From NCBI RefSeq assembly GCF_000148725.1, contig NZ_GL476304.1, positions 1-64,000 of the forward strand: a DNA stretch of 64,000 nt, written 5' to 3'. Under the pieces are notes generated by a model, which saw only the letters and a list, made by a program, of their open reading frames with translations, searched no databases and was not told the origin of the DNA. This document shows, piece by piece, positions 55,043 through 64,000 of this stretch. How positions within the stretch are numbered: position 1 is the stretch's first letter; each line of letters begins with the position of its first letter. Both the position numbers and the translations under genes were made by a program. This DNA is from Roseibium sp. TrichSKD4 (GTDB lineage: Bacteria; Pseudomonadota; Alphaproteobacteria; Rhizobiales; Stappiaceae).

Positions 55043-56449
55043 ATGGCGGTGCGCAGACTTGCCGCGGAACAACCTGAATGCTTTGAGTTCACGCCAGACA
55101 ATCTGGCTTGGGCGAAGAAGCTGATTGACCGCTATCCGGCTGGCCGTCAGGCGTCCGCCGTTATCCCCCTGTTGTGGCGCGCTCAGGAACAACATGATGG
55201 CTGGGTGTGTGAACCTGCGATCCGTTACATCGCCGACATGCTCGATATTCCGCACATTCGTGTTCTGGAAGTCGCAACATTCTACACGATGTTTCAACTG
55301 CAGCCGGTTGGCAGCAAGGCGCACATTCAGGTGTGCGGGACGACCCCATGCCAGCTGCGCGGCTCGGAAGACCTGATCAAGATCTGCAAGAGCCGCATTG
55401 CAAAACATATGCACGAAATCTCGGAAGACGGCATGTTTTCATGGGAAGAGGTTGAGTGTCTTGGGGCCTGTGTCAACGCTCCAATGGTTCAGATTTTCAA
55501 GGATACCTATGAAGATCTCACGCCTGATAGCTTCAACCAGTTGATCGATGACATTGCTGAGGGCAAGGAAGTCATGCCTGGGCCGCAAAACGGTCGCCGT
55601 TTTTCCATGCCGGAAGGTGGTCAGACATCGCTCACCGAAGTCAACGACAACTCAAAAGGTGAATTGCCTGTTGCTCATCTAATCGATGGCTCTGAAAGAG
55701 CCTCACACGCTTTTGCTGGTCCGTCCATTAACTCAGGCGGAAATGATTTTGATGGCGTGCCTACACCGGCTGAAGACGCCGTTGCCAAGGTGACAGCCGC
55801 TTTTGCCGCCAAGCAATCGGGTGCAGATGCGGCAAAGAGCGAAGACACTCCTGCCAAGGCTGCGCCGGCCAAAACAGCACCGAAGAACGAGCCTGCCAAG
55901 TCAAAAGCTGCTGCGAAAGACACTGAAAAGTCAGAAGCCAAGACCGGCGCAGCGCCGAAAACAGACAAGGCTGAGATTGTGGAAGCAACCACTTCAGCTA
56001 ATGCAGGGAAGTCTGTGAAGGCAAAGCCTGCAAAGGCGGAAGCCAAATCAACTTCCAAAACGGCACCGGCGAAGAAAGCTGCGTCCAAGTCGAAGTCGAA
56101 AGCAGCTGAGGACCAAGCTGGTTCCACAGACACTTCGGGCGAGGTCGCTGAGGCTGCGCCGGAGCAGTTGAAGGAAGCGCGCGGCGGCAAGGCCGACGAT
56201 CTCAAGCAGCTCAAGGGCGTTGGTCCGAAACTGGAAGGTGTTTTGTACGAGTTGGGTTTCTTCCATTTCGATCAGATCGCCGCCTGGACGGCAGCCGAAG
56301 TCGCTTGGGTCGATACAAGGTTGAAGTTCAAAGGCCGGATCGAGCGGGATGGTTGGATCGAACAAGCGAAAATTCTGGCAGAAGGCGGAGAGACCGAGTT
56401 CTCGAAGCGTTCGAGCAAAGGCGCATCGTCGCCGTCAAAGAAACGCTGA
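55043..56449 (+). CDS. nuoE: NADH-quinone oxidoreductase subunit E with long C-terminal extension
   Basis: 468 aa. The first 200 residues are the thioredoxin-like 24-kDa subunit with the 2Fe-2S N1a cluster (VCGTTPCQLRG, then EVECLGACVNAPMVQI). Residues about 240-385 are a low-complexity Ala/Lys/Pro/Ser linker. The last 70 residues (ADDLKQLKGVGPKLEGVLYELGFFHFDQIAAWTAAEVAWVDTRLKFKGRIERDGWIEQAK) form a helix-hairpin-helix type domain. Such tails occur on NuoE in related Hyphomicrobiales; their function is not established. The linker here is long. Confidence 0.96.
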   Translation: MAVRRLAAEQPECFEFTPDNLAWAKKLIDRYPAGRQASAVIPLLWRAQEQHDGWVCEPAIRYIADMLDIPHIRVLEVATFYTMFQLQPVGSKAHIQVCGTTPCQLRGSEDLIKICKSRIAKHMHEISEDGMFSWEEVECLGACVNAPMVQIFKDTYEDLTPDSFNQLIDDIAEGKEVMPGPQNGRRFSMPEGGQTSLTEVNDNSKGELPVAHLIDGSERASHAFAGPSINSGGNDFDGVPTPAEDAVAKVTAAFAAKQSGADAAKSEDTPAKAAPAKTAPKNEPAKSKAAAKDTEKSEAKTGAAPKTDKAEIVEATTSANAGKSVKAKPAKAEAKSTSKTAPAKKAASKSKSKAAEDQAGSTDTSGEVAEAAPEQLKEARGGKADDLKQLKGVGPKLEGVLYELGFFHFDQIAAWTAAEVAWVDTRLKFKGRIERDGWIEQAKILAEGGETEFSKRSSKGASSPSKKR

Positions 56450-56463
56450 GTTAGGGGGAAGGG

Positions 56464-57767
56464 ATGCTGAAAGATCAGGATCGGATCTTCACCAACATCT
56501 ACGGTCTGAACGACTGGGGTCTCGAAGGCGCGAAGAAACGCGGCCAATGGGATGACACCAAGGCGCTTTTGGACAAAGGGCGCGACTGGATCATAGACGA
56601 GATGAAGGCGTCCGGCCTTCGTGGGCGCGGTGGCGCGGGCTTCCCAACTGGCTTGAAGTGGTCCTTCATGCCCAAGGAGAGCGATGGCCGCCCGGCTTAT
56701 CTTGTCGTCAATGCCGATGAATCAGAACCGGGCACCTGTAAGGACCGCGAGATCCTGCGTCATGACCCGCACACGCTGGTCGAGGGGTGCCTTGTCGCAG
56801 GCTTCGCCATGGGCGCAATCGCAGCCTATATCTATGTCCGCGGCGAGTTTATTCGCGAGCGTGAGCGTCTTCAGGCGGCAATCGACCAAGCCTACGATGC
56901 TGGCTTGATCGGCAAGAACAATAAGAACGGCTATGATTTCGATATATACGTTCACCATGGCGCTGGGGCGTATATCTGCGGTGAGGAAACCGCACTTCTG
57001 GAAAGCCTTGAGGGCAAGAAGGGGCAGCCTCGCTTAAAACCGCCATTCCCTGCCAACGTCGGTCTCTATGGATGTCCGACAACCGTAAACAATGTGGAAT
57101 CGATTGCCGTTGCGCCAACCATCCTGCGTCGCGGTGGCGCTTGGTTTGCAGGACTAGGCAAACCGAACAACACCGGCACAAAGCTGTTCTGCATTTCCGG
57201 GCATGTCAACCAGCCGTGTACGGTCGAAGAAGAGCTTGGAATTCCTTTCCGCGAACTGATTGATCGCCATTGTGGCGGAATTCGTGGTGGTTGGGACAAT
57301 TTCCTAGCGGTGATTCCGGGTGGCTCATCAGTGCCCTGTTTGACGGCTGAACAGCTAAAGATGTGCCGATGGATTTCGATTCATTGCGCGGCCTTGGCTC
57401 CGGTCTTGGAACCGCTGCAGTGATTGTCATGGACAAATCCACAGATATGATCAAGGCGATTGCGCGTCTTGCATATTTCTACAAGCACGAGAGCTGCGGA
57501 CAGTGCACACCATGTCGGGAAGGCACCGGCTGGATGTGGCGCGTGATGGAACGAATGGTGAAGGGCGAGTCGTCTTATGAAGAGATCGACATGCTGTTCA
57601 AAGTCACCAAGCAGGTAGAAGGTCATACGATCTGTGCGCTAGGCGATGCGGCAGCTTGGCCTATTCAGGGTTTGATCCGGAATTTCCGCCCGCTGATCGA
57701 ACAACGCATTGACGACTATGTTGCCAAGACAAAAGCGCCCAAGGCGCCTTTGATCGCGGCTGAATAA
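56464..57767 (+). CDS. nuoF: NADH-quinone oxidoreductase subunit F, with an apparent 1-nt deletion
   Basis: 51-kDa subunit binding NADH and FMN and the N3 4Fe-4S cluster. The first frame (56464-57423) has [15 protein letters not shown], the NADH/FMN region [14 protein letters not shown] and [15 protein letters not shown]. Around 57353-57360, [11 protein letters not shown] should read [14 protein letters not shown]. The proper continuation lies in the next frame, to 57767 ([16 protein letters not shown], then the cluster ligands [12 protein letters not shown] and [17 protein letters not shown]). One missing base explains it. If real, the protein is cut before its cluster. A sequencing error is equally possible. 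Confidence 0.9.
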
Positions 57768-57793
57768 GCGGAACGGGGTTTGGAGAGCAGGCG

Positions 57794-59860
57794 ATGACAA
57801 AACTGATCATCGACGGCAACGAAGTTGAGGTTCCGGCTGAGTACACATTGCTTCAGGCATGTGAGGAAGCTGGCGCCGAGGTTCCGCGCTTTTGTTATCA
57901 CGACCGGCTATCAATCGCCGGTAACTGCCGCATGTGCCTTGTTGAGGTAAAGGGCGGACCGCCAAAACCGATGGCTTCTTGTGCCATGTCGGTCAAGGAT
58001 TTGCGTCCTGGACCAAACGGTGAGCCTCCCGTCGTTGAAACCAAAAGCCCGATGGTCAAAAAGGCGCGGGAAGGGGTGATGGAGTTCCTGCTCATCAATC
58101 ATCCGCTGGACTGCCCGATTTGCGATCAGGGTGGTGAATGCGACCTTCAGGATCAGGCCATGGCCTATGGTGTTGATGGAACACGCTTTCACGAAAACAA
58201 ACGCGCTGTTGAGAACAAGCAGATCGGTCCTTTGATCAAGACGATCATGACGCGTTGCATCCACTGTACGCGGTGCGTCCGCTTTACGACGGAAGTGGCA
58301 GGCGTCACCGACATGGGCCTGATTGGCCGAGGTGAAGATGCCGAGATCACCACGTATTTGGAAGCAGCGCTGTCTTCTGAATTGCAGGGCAATGTCGCGG
58401 ACCTTTGCCCGGTCGGTGCCCTGACGCACAAACCCTATGAGTTTCATGCACGCCCATGGGAGCTGACAAAAACCGAATCTGTAGATGTTATGGACGGTGT
58501 CGGATCTGCGATCCGGGTTGATACGCGGGGCCGGGAGGTCATGCGTGTGATGCCGCGTTTGAACGATGCAGTGAACGAAGAGTGGATCTCCGACAAGAGC
58601 CGCTACATCTACGATGGCTTGAAAACTCAGCGCCTTGATCGCCCTTACGCGAAAAAAGACGGCAAGCTGCAGCCGGTCTCTTGGGCCGAAGCCTTTCAGG
58701 TCATTGCCGGTAAAGTGAAGGCGTCTTCCACCGACAAGGTCGGCGCTCTTGCCGGGCAATTGTCTGGCGTTGAGGACATGTTTGCGCTGAAGAGCCTGAT
58801 GGACAAACTCGGTGTCGCCAATATCGATGCCCGGTTCCCTGGCTCTCCGCTTGATCCAAAGAACGGTCGATCCAGCTATATTTTCAATTCTACAATCGCC
58901 GGAATTGAAGAAGCCGACGAAATCATTTTGGTCGGAACCAACCCCCGCGTTGAGGCGGCGGTCATGAATGCCCGCATTCGCAAGCAGTGGGTGCGCGGCG
59001 GGCTGGAAGTGATTGTGGTTGGCGAAAACGCTGAACTGACCTACGGCACGACCTACGCTGGTGCTGGCCCGGAAAGCCTGAAAACGATTCTTGATGGCTC
59101 AACTGATGCCAAGAACCCGATGATCATTGTTGGTCAAGGCGCATTGAACCGCGAGGACGGCGCCGAAGTGCTGGCACTTTGCACTGCAATCGCAAAGAAG
59201 CGCGGCGCCATCCGCGACGACTGGAATGGCTTCAACGTTTTGCACAGTGAAGCAGCTCTGGTTGGCGCGCTGGATATCGGCTTTGTGCCAGGCGAAGGTG
59301 GTAAATCAACCGGCGAGATGCTTGAGCCGGGAGCTATGGATGTTCTCTTCCTTCTCGGCGTCGATGAGGTCGATGTTCCAGAAGGCGCTTTTGTTATCTA
59401 TCAAGGGACGCATGGGGATCGTGGTGCGCACCGGGCAGACGTCATCCTGCCAGCAGCGGCTTATACCGAAAAATCTGCACTTTACGTGAATACCGAAGGC
59501 CGCGTCCAACTGGCTGATCGCGCAGCATTTCCTCCAGGTGAAGCCCGCGAGGATTGGGCTATCCTGCGGGCCTTGTCCGCAGTACTCGATCAAAAGCTTG
59601 AATTTGATTCGCTTTCAGAACTGCGGTCCAAGCTCTTCGAAGCGCATCCGCATCTGTCATCCATCGACATGGTTCAGGCTGGAACGACGGAAGATCTGGA
59701 CACGCTGGCAAGCGCAGCTGGCAAGGGCGCGGTGTCCTCCGCAGGCTTTGCCAACATCATTCGCGATTTTTATCTGACAAACCCGATTGCACGCGCCTCC
59801 AATGTGATGGCTGAGTGTTCGGCGCTGGCCCAATCCCGGTCAGCGGAAGCAGCAGAATAG
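57794..59860 (+). CDS. nuoG: NADH-quinone oxidoreductase subunit G
   Basis: 688-aa 75-kDa subunit. The N-terminal 2Fe-2S domain has PRFCYHDRLSIAGNCRMCLVEV, followed by the histidine/cysteine cluster site HPLDCPICDQGGECDLQDQ and the 4Fe-4S site MTRCIHCTRCVRF. The molybdopterin-oxidoreductase-like domain (WISDKSRYIYDGLKTQRLDRP onward) lacks cofactor function in this family. Length is typical. Confidence 0.97.
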   Translation: MTKLIIDGNEVEVPAEYTLLQACEEAGAEVPRFCYHDRLSIAGNCRMCLVEVKGGPPKPMASCAMSVKDLRPGPNGEPPVVETKSPMVKKAREGVMEFLLINHPLDCPICDQGGECDLQDQAMAYGVDGTRFHENKRAVENKQIGPLIKTIMTRCIHCTRCVRFTTEVAGVTDMGLIGRGEDAEITTYLEAALSSELQGNVADLCPVGALTHKPYEFHARPWELTKTESVDVMDGVGSAIRVDTRGREVMRVMPRLNDAVNEEWISDKSRYIYDGLKTQRLDRPYAKKDGKLQPVSWAEAFQVIAGKVKASSTDKVGALAGQLSGVEDMFALKSLMDKLGVANIDARFPGSPLDPKNGRSSYIFNSTIAGIEEADEIILVGTNPRVEAAVMNARIRKQWVRGGLEVIVVGENAELTYGTTYAGAGPESLKTILDGSTDAKNPMIIVGQGALNREDGAEVLALCTAIAKKRGAIRDDWNGFNVLHSEAALVGALDIGFVPGEGGKSTGEMLEPGAMDVLFLLGVDEVDVPEGAFVIYQGTHGDRGAHRADVILPAAAYTEKSALYVNTEGRVQLADRAAFPPGEAREDWAILRALSAVLDQKLEFDSLSELRSKLFEAHPHLSSIDMVQAGTTEDLDTLASAAGKGAVSSAGFANIIRDFYLTNPIARASNVMAECSALAQSRSAEAAE

Positions 59861-59876
59861 GGGCTGAGGATCCGAT

Positions 59877-60929
59877 ATGGAGTTCATGAACACATACGGT
59901 TGGCCGCTGCTTTGGATGGTGCTTCAGAGCGTCGTTCTTCTGGTTACGCTGCTTTTGGTCATTGCCTACATTCTCTATGCGGACCGTAAGATCTGGGCAG
60001 CTGTTCAAATCCGCCGTGGCCCGAATGTTGTAGGGCCATGGGGACTGTTCCAGAGTTTCGCAGACCTTTTGAAGTTTGTGCTCAAAGAGCCGGTTATCCC
60101 GTCCGGGGCGAACAAACCGCTTTTCCTGCTTGCTCCGCTGATCACCGTTCTTCTTGCCTTGTCTGCCTGGGCCGTTATACCAGTGGCCGAAGGCTGGGTG
60201 ATTGCCGACATTAACGTTGGCATCCTCTATATCTTCGCCATTTCATCGCTTTCGGTCTATGGCATCATTATTGGTGGATGGGCGTCCAACTCCAAGTATC
60301 CATTCCTGTCCGCGCTTCGCTCTGCAGCGCAGATGGTTTCTTATGAAGTTTCCATCGGTTTCGTGATCGTGACTGTCCTGCTTTGCGCAGGCTCCTTGAA
60401 CCTCACCGAAATCGTGAAGTCTCAGCAGACGGGCCTTGCCACCATGATAGGTGTGCCGTGGTTGTCATTCCTGAACTGGTACTGGCTGCCATTGTTCCCG
60501 ATGTTTGTGGTGTTCTTCATCTCCGCATTGGCTGAAACCAATCGTCCGCCGTTCGATCTTCCAGAAGCAGAATCTGAACTGGTTGCCGGCTTCATGGTGG
60601 AATATGGCTCCACGCCGTACATGATGTTCATGCTTGGTGAATATGTGGCCATCGCCCTGATGTGCGGCTTGATGACTATCATGTTCATGGGTGGCTGGCT
60701 GCCTCCGTTTGATTTCGCACCGTTTACATGGGTGCCGGGCATTGTCTGGTTCTCACTCAAGGCGTTCCTGGTGTTCTTCATGTTCGCGATGGTCAAGGCC
60801 ATGGTGCCTCGCTATCGCTATGACCAGCTGATGCGCCTTGGCTGGAAAGTGTTCCTGCCGCTGTCCCTGCTCATGGTGGTTGCGGTAGCTGGTGTCCTCA
60901 TGGCCATGGGCTGGGCACCGACCACATGA
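59877..60929 (+). CDS. nuoH: NADH-quinone oxidoreductase subunit H
   Basis: 350-aa membrane subunit at the quinone site with about eight helices. Motifs: [23 protein letters not shown] near residue 45, [28 protein letters not shown], and [26 protein letters not shown]. Its TGA overlaps the start of the next small gene. Confidence 0.98.
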   Translation: MEFMNTYGWPLLWMVLQSVVLLVTLLLVIAYILYADRKIWAAVQIRRGPNVVGPWGLFQSFADLLKFVLKEPVIPSGANKPLFLLAPLITVLLALSAWAVIPVAEGWVIADINVGILYIFAISSLSVYGIIIGGWASNSKYPFLSALRSAAQMVSYEVSIGFVIVTVLLCAGSLNLTEIVKSQQTGLATMIGVPWLSFLNWYWLPLFPMFVVFFISALAETNRPPFDLPEAESELVAGFMVEYGSTPYMMFMLGEYVAIALMCGLMTIMFMGGWLPPFDFAPFTWVPGIVWFSLKAFLVFFMFAMVKAMVPRYRYDQLMRLGWKVFLPLSLLMVVAVAGVLMAMGWAPTT

Positions 60930-61162
60930 GTGTGTCTATCGTCGGACTGATCGGCGCAGTGCTGGGTTTGTATCTGGCCTGGATCGATCAGAAAATCCTG
61001 AAAGGGATCCTGCAGGCGGCGGAAATGAAAAACCGGGAAGGCGGCGGCGATGGAGGCATTGCCGCGCGGTACCGGGCGCCGCTTACGGCGCTAATTGTTG
61101 TAGTTCCAATGGTTGGGTTTCCGATCGTTGGGTATTGGGCCGGCGCAAGTCTCGCTGGCTGA
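60926..61162 (+). CDS. Small two-helix membrane protein between nuoH and nuoI
   Basis: 78 aa. The start overlaps the nuoH stop (ATGA). Helices [17 protein letters not shown] and [24 protein letters not shown] flank a polar loop ([18 protein letters not shown]). Tight coupling within the complex I operon suggests an accessory or assembly role. It is not one of the 14 core subunits, and I know no function for it. Confidence 0.65.
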   Translation: MSVSIVGLIGAVLGLYLAWIDQKILKGILQAAEMKNREGGGDGGIAARYRAPLTALIVVVPMVGFPIVGYWAGASLAG

Positions 61163-61186
61163 GGGATCTAGGGAAGGCAACGATCG

Positions 61187-61675
61187 ATGGGACTTGATCA
61201 GGCTGCCAAATCGCTGTTGCTGAAGGAGTTCGTGTCTGCGTTCTTCCTTGCCATGCGGTATTTCTTCAAGCCGAAGCCAACGGTCAACTATCCGTTCGAA
61301 AAAGGACCGGTGAGCCCGCGTTTCCGAGGTGAGCATGCTTTGCGCAGATATCCAAACGGGGAAGAGCGTTGCATCGCCTGCAAGCTTTGCGAAGCAATTT
61401 GCCCCGCACAGGCCATCACAATTGAAGCAGGGCCACGGCGTAACGACGGCACTCGTCGCACAACGCGCTACGACATCGATATGGTGAAGTGCATCTACTG
61501 CGGTTTCTGTCAGGAAGCATGTCCGGTCGATGCCATCGTGGAAGGTCCAAACTTCGAATTCGCAACCGAGACCCGCGAAGAACTCTACTACAACAAGGAA
61601 AGGCTGCTCGCCAATGGCGACCGCTGGGAGCGGGAAATCGCTCGTAACATTGAAATGGATGCTCCTTATCGCTAG
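61187..61675 (+). CDS. nuoI: NADH-quinone oxidoreductase subunit I
   Basis: 162-aa ferredoxin-like subunit with two 4Fe-4S clusters (N6a, N6b). Ligand motifs are [18 protein letters not shown] and [17 protein letters not shown]. The N-terminal amphipathic part ([31 protein letters not shown]) contacts the membrane. Standard length. Confidence 0.98.
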   Translation: MGLDQAAKSLLLKEFVSAFFLAMRYFFKPKPTVNYPFEKGPVSPRFRGEHALRRYPNGEERCIACKLCEAICPAQAITIEAGPRRNDGTRRTTRYDIDMVKCIYCGFCQEACPVDAIVEGPNFEFATETREELYYNKERLLANGDRWEREIARNIEMDAPYR

Positions 61676-61766
61676 GAGCTAGACGCAACACTTTAAGGCA
61701 TGTCACGGCAATCCGGCTGTGAGATGCTGAACGGCCGGAAACGGCCACATCACAGGCAGGCCCTCC

Positions 61767-62381
61767 ATGTTCCTGAACGCCTTTTTCTTCTATCTGTTTG
61801 CCGGTGTGACCGTGGCTTCGGCCTTTATGGTCATCGCAGCGCGAAATCCCGTGCATTCCGTGCTGTTCCTGATTCTGGCCTTCGTGAACTCGGCAGGTTT
61901 GTTTGTCCTGCTCGGCGCTGAATACCTCGCGATGTTGCTCATCGTGGTTTATGTAGGCGCGGTCGCCGTGCTCTTCCTGTTCGTTGTCATGATGATGGAT
62001 GTGGATTTCGCAGAATTGCGTCAGGGATTTCTTCAATACCTTCCGGCAGGCGCGTTGGTCGGGCTTGTTCTGCTGATAGAGCTGCTGATGGGCGTTAGTG
62101 CATGGATTTTGGCGCCAGGCCTGATTGGGCAAGGCTCTGAGCCAACACCGGCGCTGAATGAGGTCTCCAACATTGAGGCCATCGGTCAGGTGCTCTACAC
62201 GAAATACATCTACTTCTTCCAGGTATCCGGCCTTGTACTTCTGGTCGCGATGATCGGCGCCATTGTGCTGACACTGCGCCACAAGCCGTATGCCAAACGT
62301 CAGGACATTGCCACTCAGGTGGGCCGCCGCCGTGAGGACGCTGTTGAAGTCCGCAAGGTGGAAACCGGTAAAGGTATTTAA
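61767..62381 (+). CDS. nuoJ: NADH-quinone oxidoreductase subunit J
   Basis: 204-aa membrane subunit with five helices. Family pattern AARNPVHSVLFLILAFVNSAGLFVLLGAEYLAMLLIVVYVGAVAVLFLFVVMMMDVD. It belongs to the core proton path. The C-terminus is polar (TQVGRRREDAVEVRKVETGKGI). Confidence 0.97.
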   Translation: MFLNAFFFYLFAGVTVASAFMVIAARNPVHSVLFLILAFVNSAGLFVLLGAEYLAMLLIVVYVGAVAVLFLFVVMMMDVDFAELRQGFLQYLPAGALVGLVLLIELLMGVSAWILAPGLIGQGSEPTPALNEVSNIEAIGQVLYTKYIYFFQVSGLVLLVAMIGAIVLTLRHKPYAKRQDIATQVGRRREDAVEVRKVETGKGI

Positions 62382-62480
62382 CTGCGCGAGGTTTCGCGCA
62401 ATCGCATGATCTGAAAATTCGCGTCACCCTCATGCGGATTTTCGGTTTGGGGTAAGAGAAGGGGAGCACGCGAGGCACCC

Positions 62481-62789
62481 ATGGAAATCGGTCTGTCGCA
62501 CTATCTGTCGGTCGCAGCCATTTTGTTCACGATCGGGATCTTCGGGATCTTTTTGAACAGAAAGAACGTGATCGTCATTCTGATGTCGGTCGAGTTGTTG
62601 CTTTTGGCCGTCAACATCAATTTTGTCGCTTTCTCGTCCTTCCTTGGGGACTTGATGGGGCAGATCTTCACCATGCTGGTTCTCACGGTTGCGGCGGCAG
62701 AAGCTGCCATCGGCCTTGCCATCCTCGTGGTCTTCAACCGGAACCGCGGTTCCATTGCGGTTGAAGACGTCAATGTGATGAAGGGCTAG
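62481..62789 (+). CDS. nuoK: NADH-quinone oxidoreductase subunit K
   Basis: 102-aa membrane subunit with three helices and the two buried glutamates of the family ([18 protein letters not shown] and [15 protein letters not shown]). It starts 99 bp after nuoJ, behind GGGGAGCACG. Confidence 0.98.
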   Translation: MEIGLSHYLSVAAILFTIGIFGIFLNRKNVIVILMSVELLLLAVNINFVAFSSFLGDLMGQIFTMLVLTVAAAEAAIGLAILVVFNRNRGSIAVEDVNVMKG

Positions 62790-62794
62790 GAAAA

Positions 62795-64000
62795 ATGGAT
62801 ACTCTTTATTCCTTGATCCTCTTCCTTCCGCTTGTGGGTTTTTTGTTCGCAGGGCTATTGGGCAGCAGGATGCCCGCAAAGTTCTCTGAATATGGTACGA
62901 GCGGTCTGGTTATTCTTGCAGCTGTGCTGTCCTGGGTCGCCTTCTTTCAGGTGGGCTACGGAGATACCGCACTCTACCAAATCGAGTTGCTGTGCTGGGT
63001 CAGCGCAGGAACTTTGGATGTCACTTGGGGCATTCGCGTCGATACTCTGACAGTCGTGATGCTGGTAGTCGTGAACACGGTTTCTGCGCTGGTTCATGTT
63101 TACTCCATTGGCTACATGCACCATGATCCGCATCGTCCGCGGTTCTTTGCCTATCTGTCCCTCTTCACATTTGCCATGTTGTCGCTGGTCACCGCTGATA
63201 ACCTGTTTCAAATGTTCTTTGGCTGGGAAGGCGTGGGGCTTGCGTCTTATCTGTTGATTGGCTTCTGGTACAAAAAGCCGTCTGCAAATGCTGCCGCCAT
63301 GAAGGCATTTGTCGTCAACCGTGTCGGCGACTTCGGTTTCGCGCTTGGCATCTTTGGCGTCTTTTACCTCTTTGGCACCATTGAGTTTTCTCAGATTTTT
63401 GCCGAGGTGCCGGGTTTCGCCGCCTCAGAAGATCCTTCCGAAAAGCTGAACTTCCTTGGGTATCACCTCGACAATCATGCGGCTTTGACCGTTGTATGTC
63501 TGCTTCTGTTTACGGGGGCGATGGGCAAGTCGGCGCAATTCCTACTGCACACATGGTTGCCGGATGCGATGGAAGGCCCGACACCGGTATCCGCACTCAT
63601 TCACGCAGCAACCATGGTCACTGCGGGCGTCTTCATGGTCGCGCGGCTGTCGCCAATATTTGAATTCTCATCTACCGCATTGGCCGTTGTGACGTTCTTC
63701 GGGGCGACAACGGCATTTTTTGCAGCCACTGTGGGATTGGTCCAAAACGATATCAAGCGTGTGATTGCTTATTCGACCTGTTCGCAACTTGGGTACATGT
63801 TCGTTGCGCTCGGCGTCGGCGCTTACTCAATTGGTATCTTCCACCTCTTTACGCACGCCTTCTTCAAGGCGCTCTTGTTCCTGTGTGCCGGGTCGGTGAT
63901 CCATGCAGTGTCGGACGAGCAGGACATGCGGAAGATGGGCGGACTGCGCAAACATCTGCCAATTACCTATTGGACAATGATGATCGGCACGCTGGCACTC
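62795..64000 (+). CDS. nuoL: NADH-quinone oxidoreductase subunit L, cut by window edge
   Basis: The ATG at 62795 lies 5 bp after the nuoK stop. 402 codons are visible, without a stop. The antiporter-like domain signature is present: [39 protein letters not shown] with the conserved Glu in [42 protein letters not shown] with the channel Lys region, and [16 protein letters not shown]. NuoL is the distal proton-pumping subunit. The C-terminal lateral helix is outside the window. Confidence 0.97.
   Translation, partial: MDTLYSLILFLPLVGFLFAGLLGSRMPAKFSEYGTSGLVILAAVLSWVAFFQVGYGDTALYQIELLCWVSAGTLDVTWGIRVDTLTVVMLVVVNTVSALVHVYSIGYMHHDPHRPRFFAYLSLFTFAMLSLVTADNLFQMFFGWEGVGLASYLLIGFWYKKPSANAAAMKAFVVNRVGDFGFALGIFGVFYLFGTIEFSQIFAEVPGFAASEDPSEKLNFLGYHLDNHAALTVVCLLLFTGAMGKSAQFLLHTWLPDAMEGPTPVSALIHAATMVTAGVFMVARLSPIFEFSSTALAVVTFFGATTAFFAATVGLVQNDIKRVIAYSTCSQLGYMFVALGVGAYSIGIFHLFTHAFFKALLFLCAGSVIHAVSDEQDMRKMGGLRKHLPITYWTMMIGTLAL

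Noticed and set aside
55675-56214. 179-aa minus-strand frame opposite the nuoE linker
   Set aside because: Its Ala/Ser/Phe-rich composition is simply the reverse reading of the Lys/Ala-rich linker codons.

Overview
The window looks like a chromosome segment of a marine-type alphaproteobacterium of the order Hyphomicrobiales (Rhizobiales). The evidence is the backbone order tig - clpP - clpX - lon - hupB - tRNA-Val, then tRNA-Asp(x2) - nuoABCDEFGHIJKL, the long NuoE with a C-terminal helix-hairpin-helix tail, and a full Na+-translocating NADH:quinone reductase set (nqrABCDEF, apbE, nqrM). The combination of Na+-NQR with complex I would fit a genus such as Pseudovibrio, but that is inference.

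Layout. 1-5035: a broken IS5-family element running off the left edge, then IS66 copy 1 (8-bp target duplication), itself split by an IS630 element. 5246-5809: a small secreted protein. 6146-13454: the Na+-NQR locus, with nqrA-F on the minus strand and apbE-nqrM divergent on the plus strand. 13504-16793: a small membrane protein, a CBS-domain protein, and a LysE-type exporter with a divergent AsnC/Lrp regulator beside an IS5/IS427-type transposase that is probably expressed by -1 frameshifting. 17098-24054: the proteostasis block (trigger factor, ClpP, ClpX, Lon, HU), most units ending in clear intrinsic terminators.

24274-50319 is an integrated element of about 26 kb bounded by a perfect 51-bp repeat (attL inside tRNA-Val(UAC), attR at 50269). 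It holds a tyrosine integrase, an excisionase-like gene, small early phage genes, two methyltransferases, P2-like tail fragments (gpU remnant, gpD, gpX), a lysis cassette (endolysin, nested Rz/Rz1 spanins, two holin-like proteins), and DUF5131 and J-domain phage genes. No capsid, portal or terminase gene is visible, and five IS families have scrambled it, so it is a degraded prophage. Between two inverted, sequence-identical IS66 copies sits an AT-rich cargo island: a His-rich-repeat/EF-hand protein, an unknown 96-aa protein and a 451-aa protein with a C-terminal HELLH zinc-protease motif behind a disordered Ser/Pro/Thr-rich N-terminus. These resemble phage-borne effector genes and are the most novel content.

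50384-64000 returns to the chromosome: a LuxR-type regulator cut by a nonsense codon, two identical tRNA-Asp genes, and the complex I operon nuoA to nuoL (nuoL runs off the right edge). nuoF carries an apparent 1-nt deletion, and an extra 78-aa membrane protein is encoded between nuoH and nuoI. Coordinates of IS ends, att sites and hairpins were counted by eye and may be off by a base or so.
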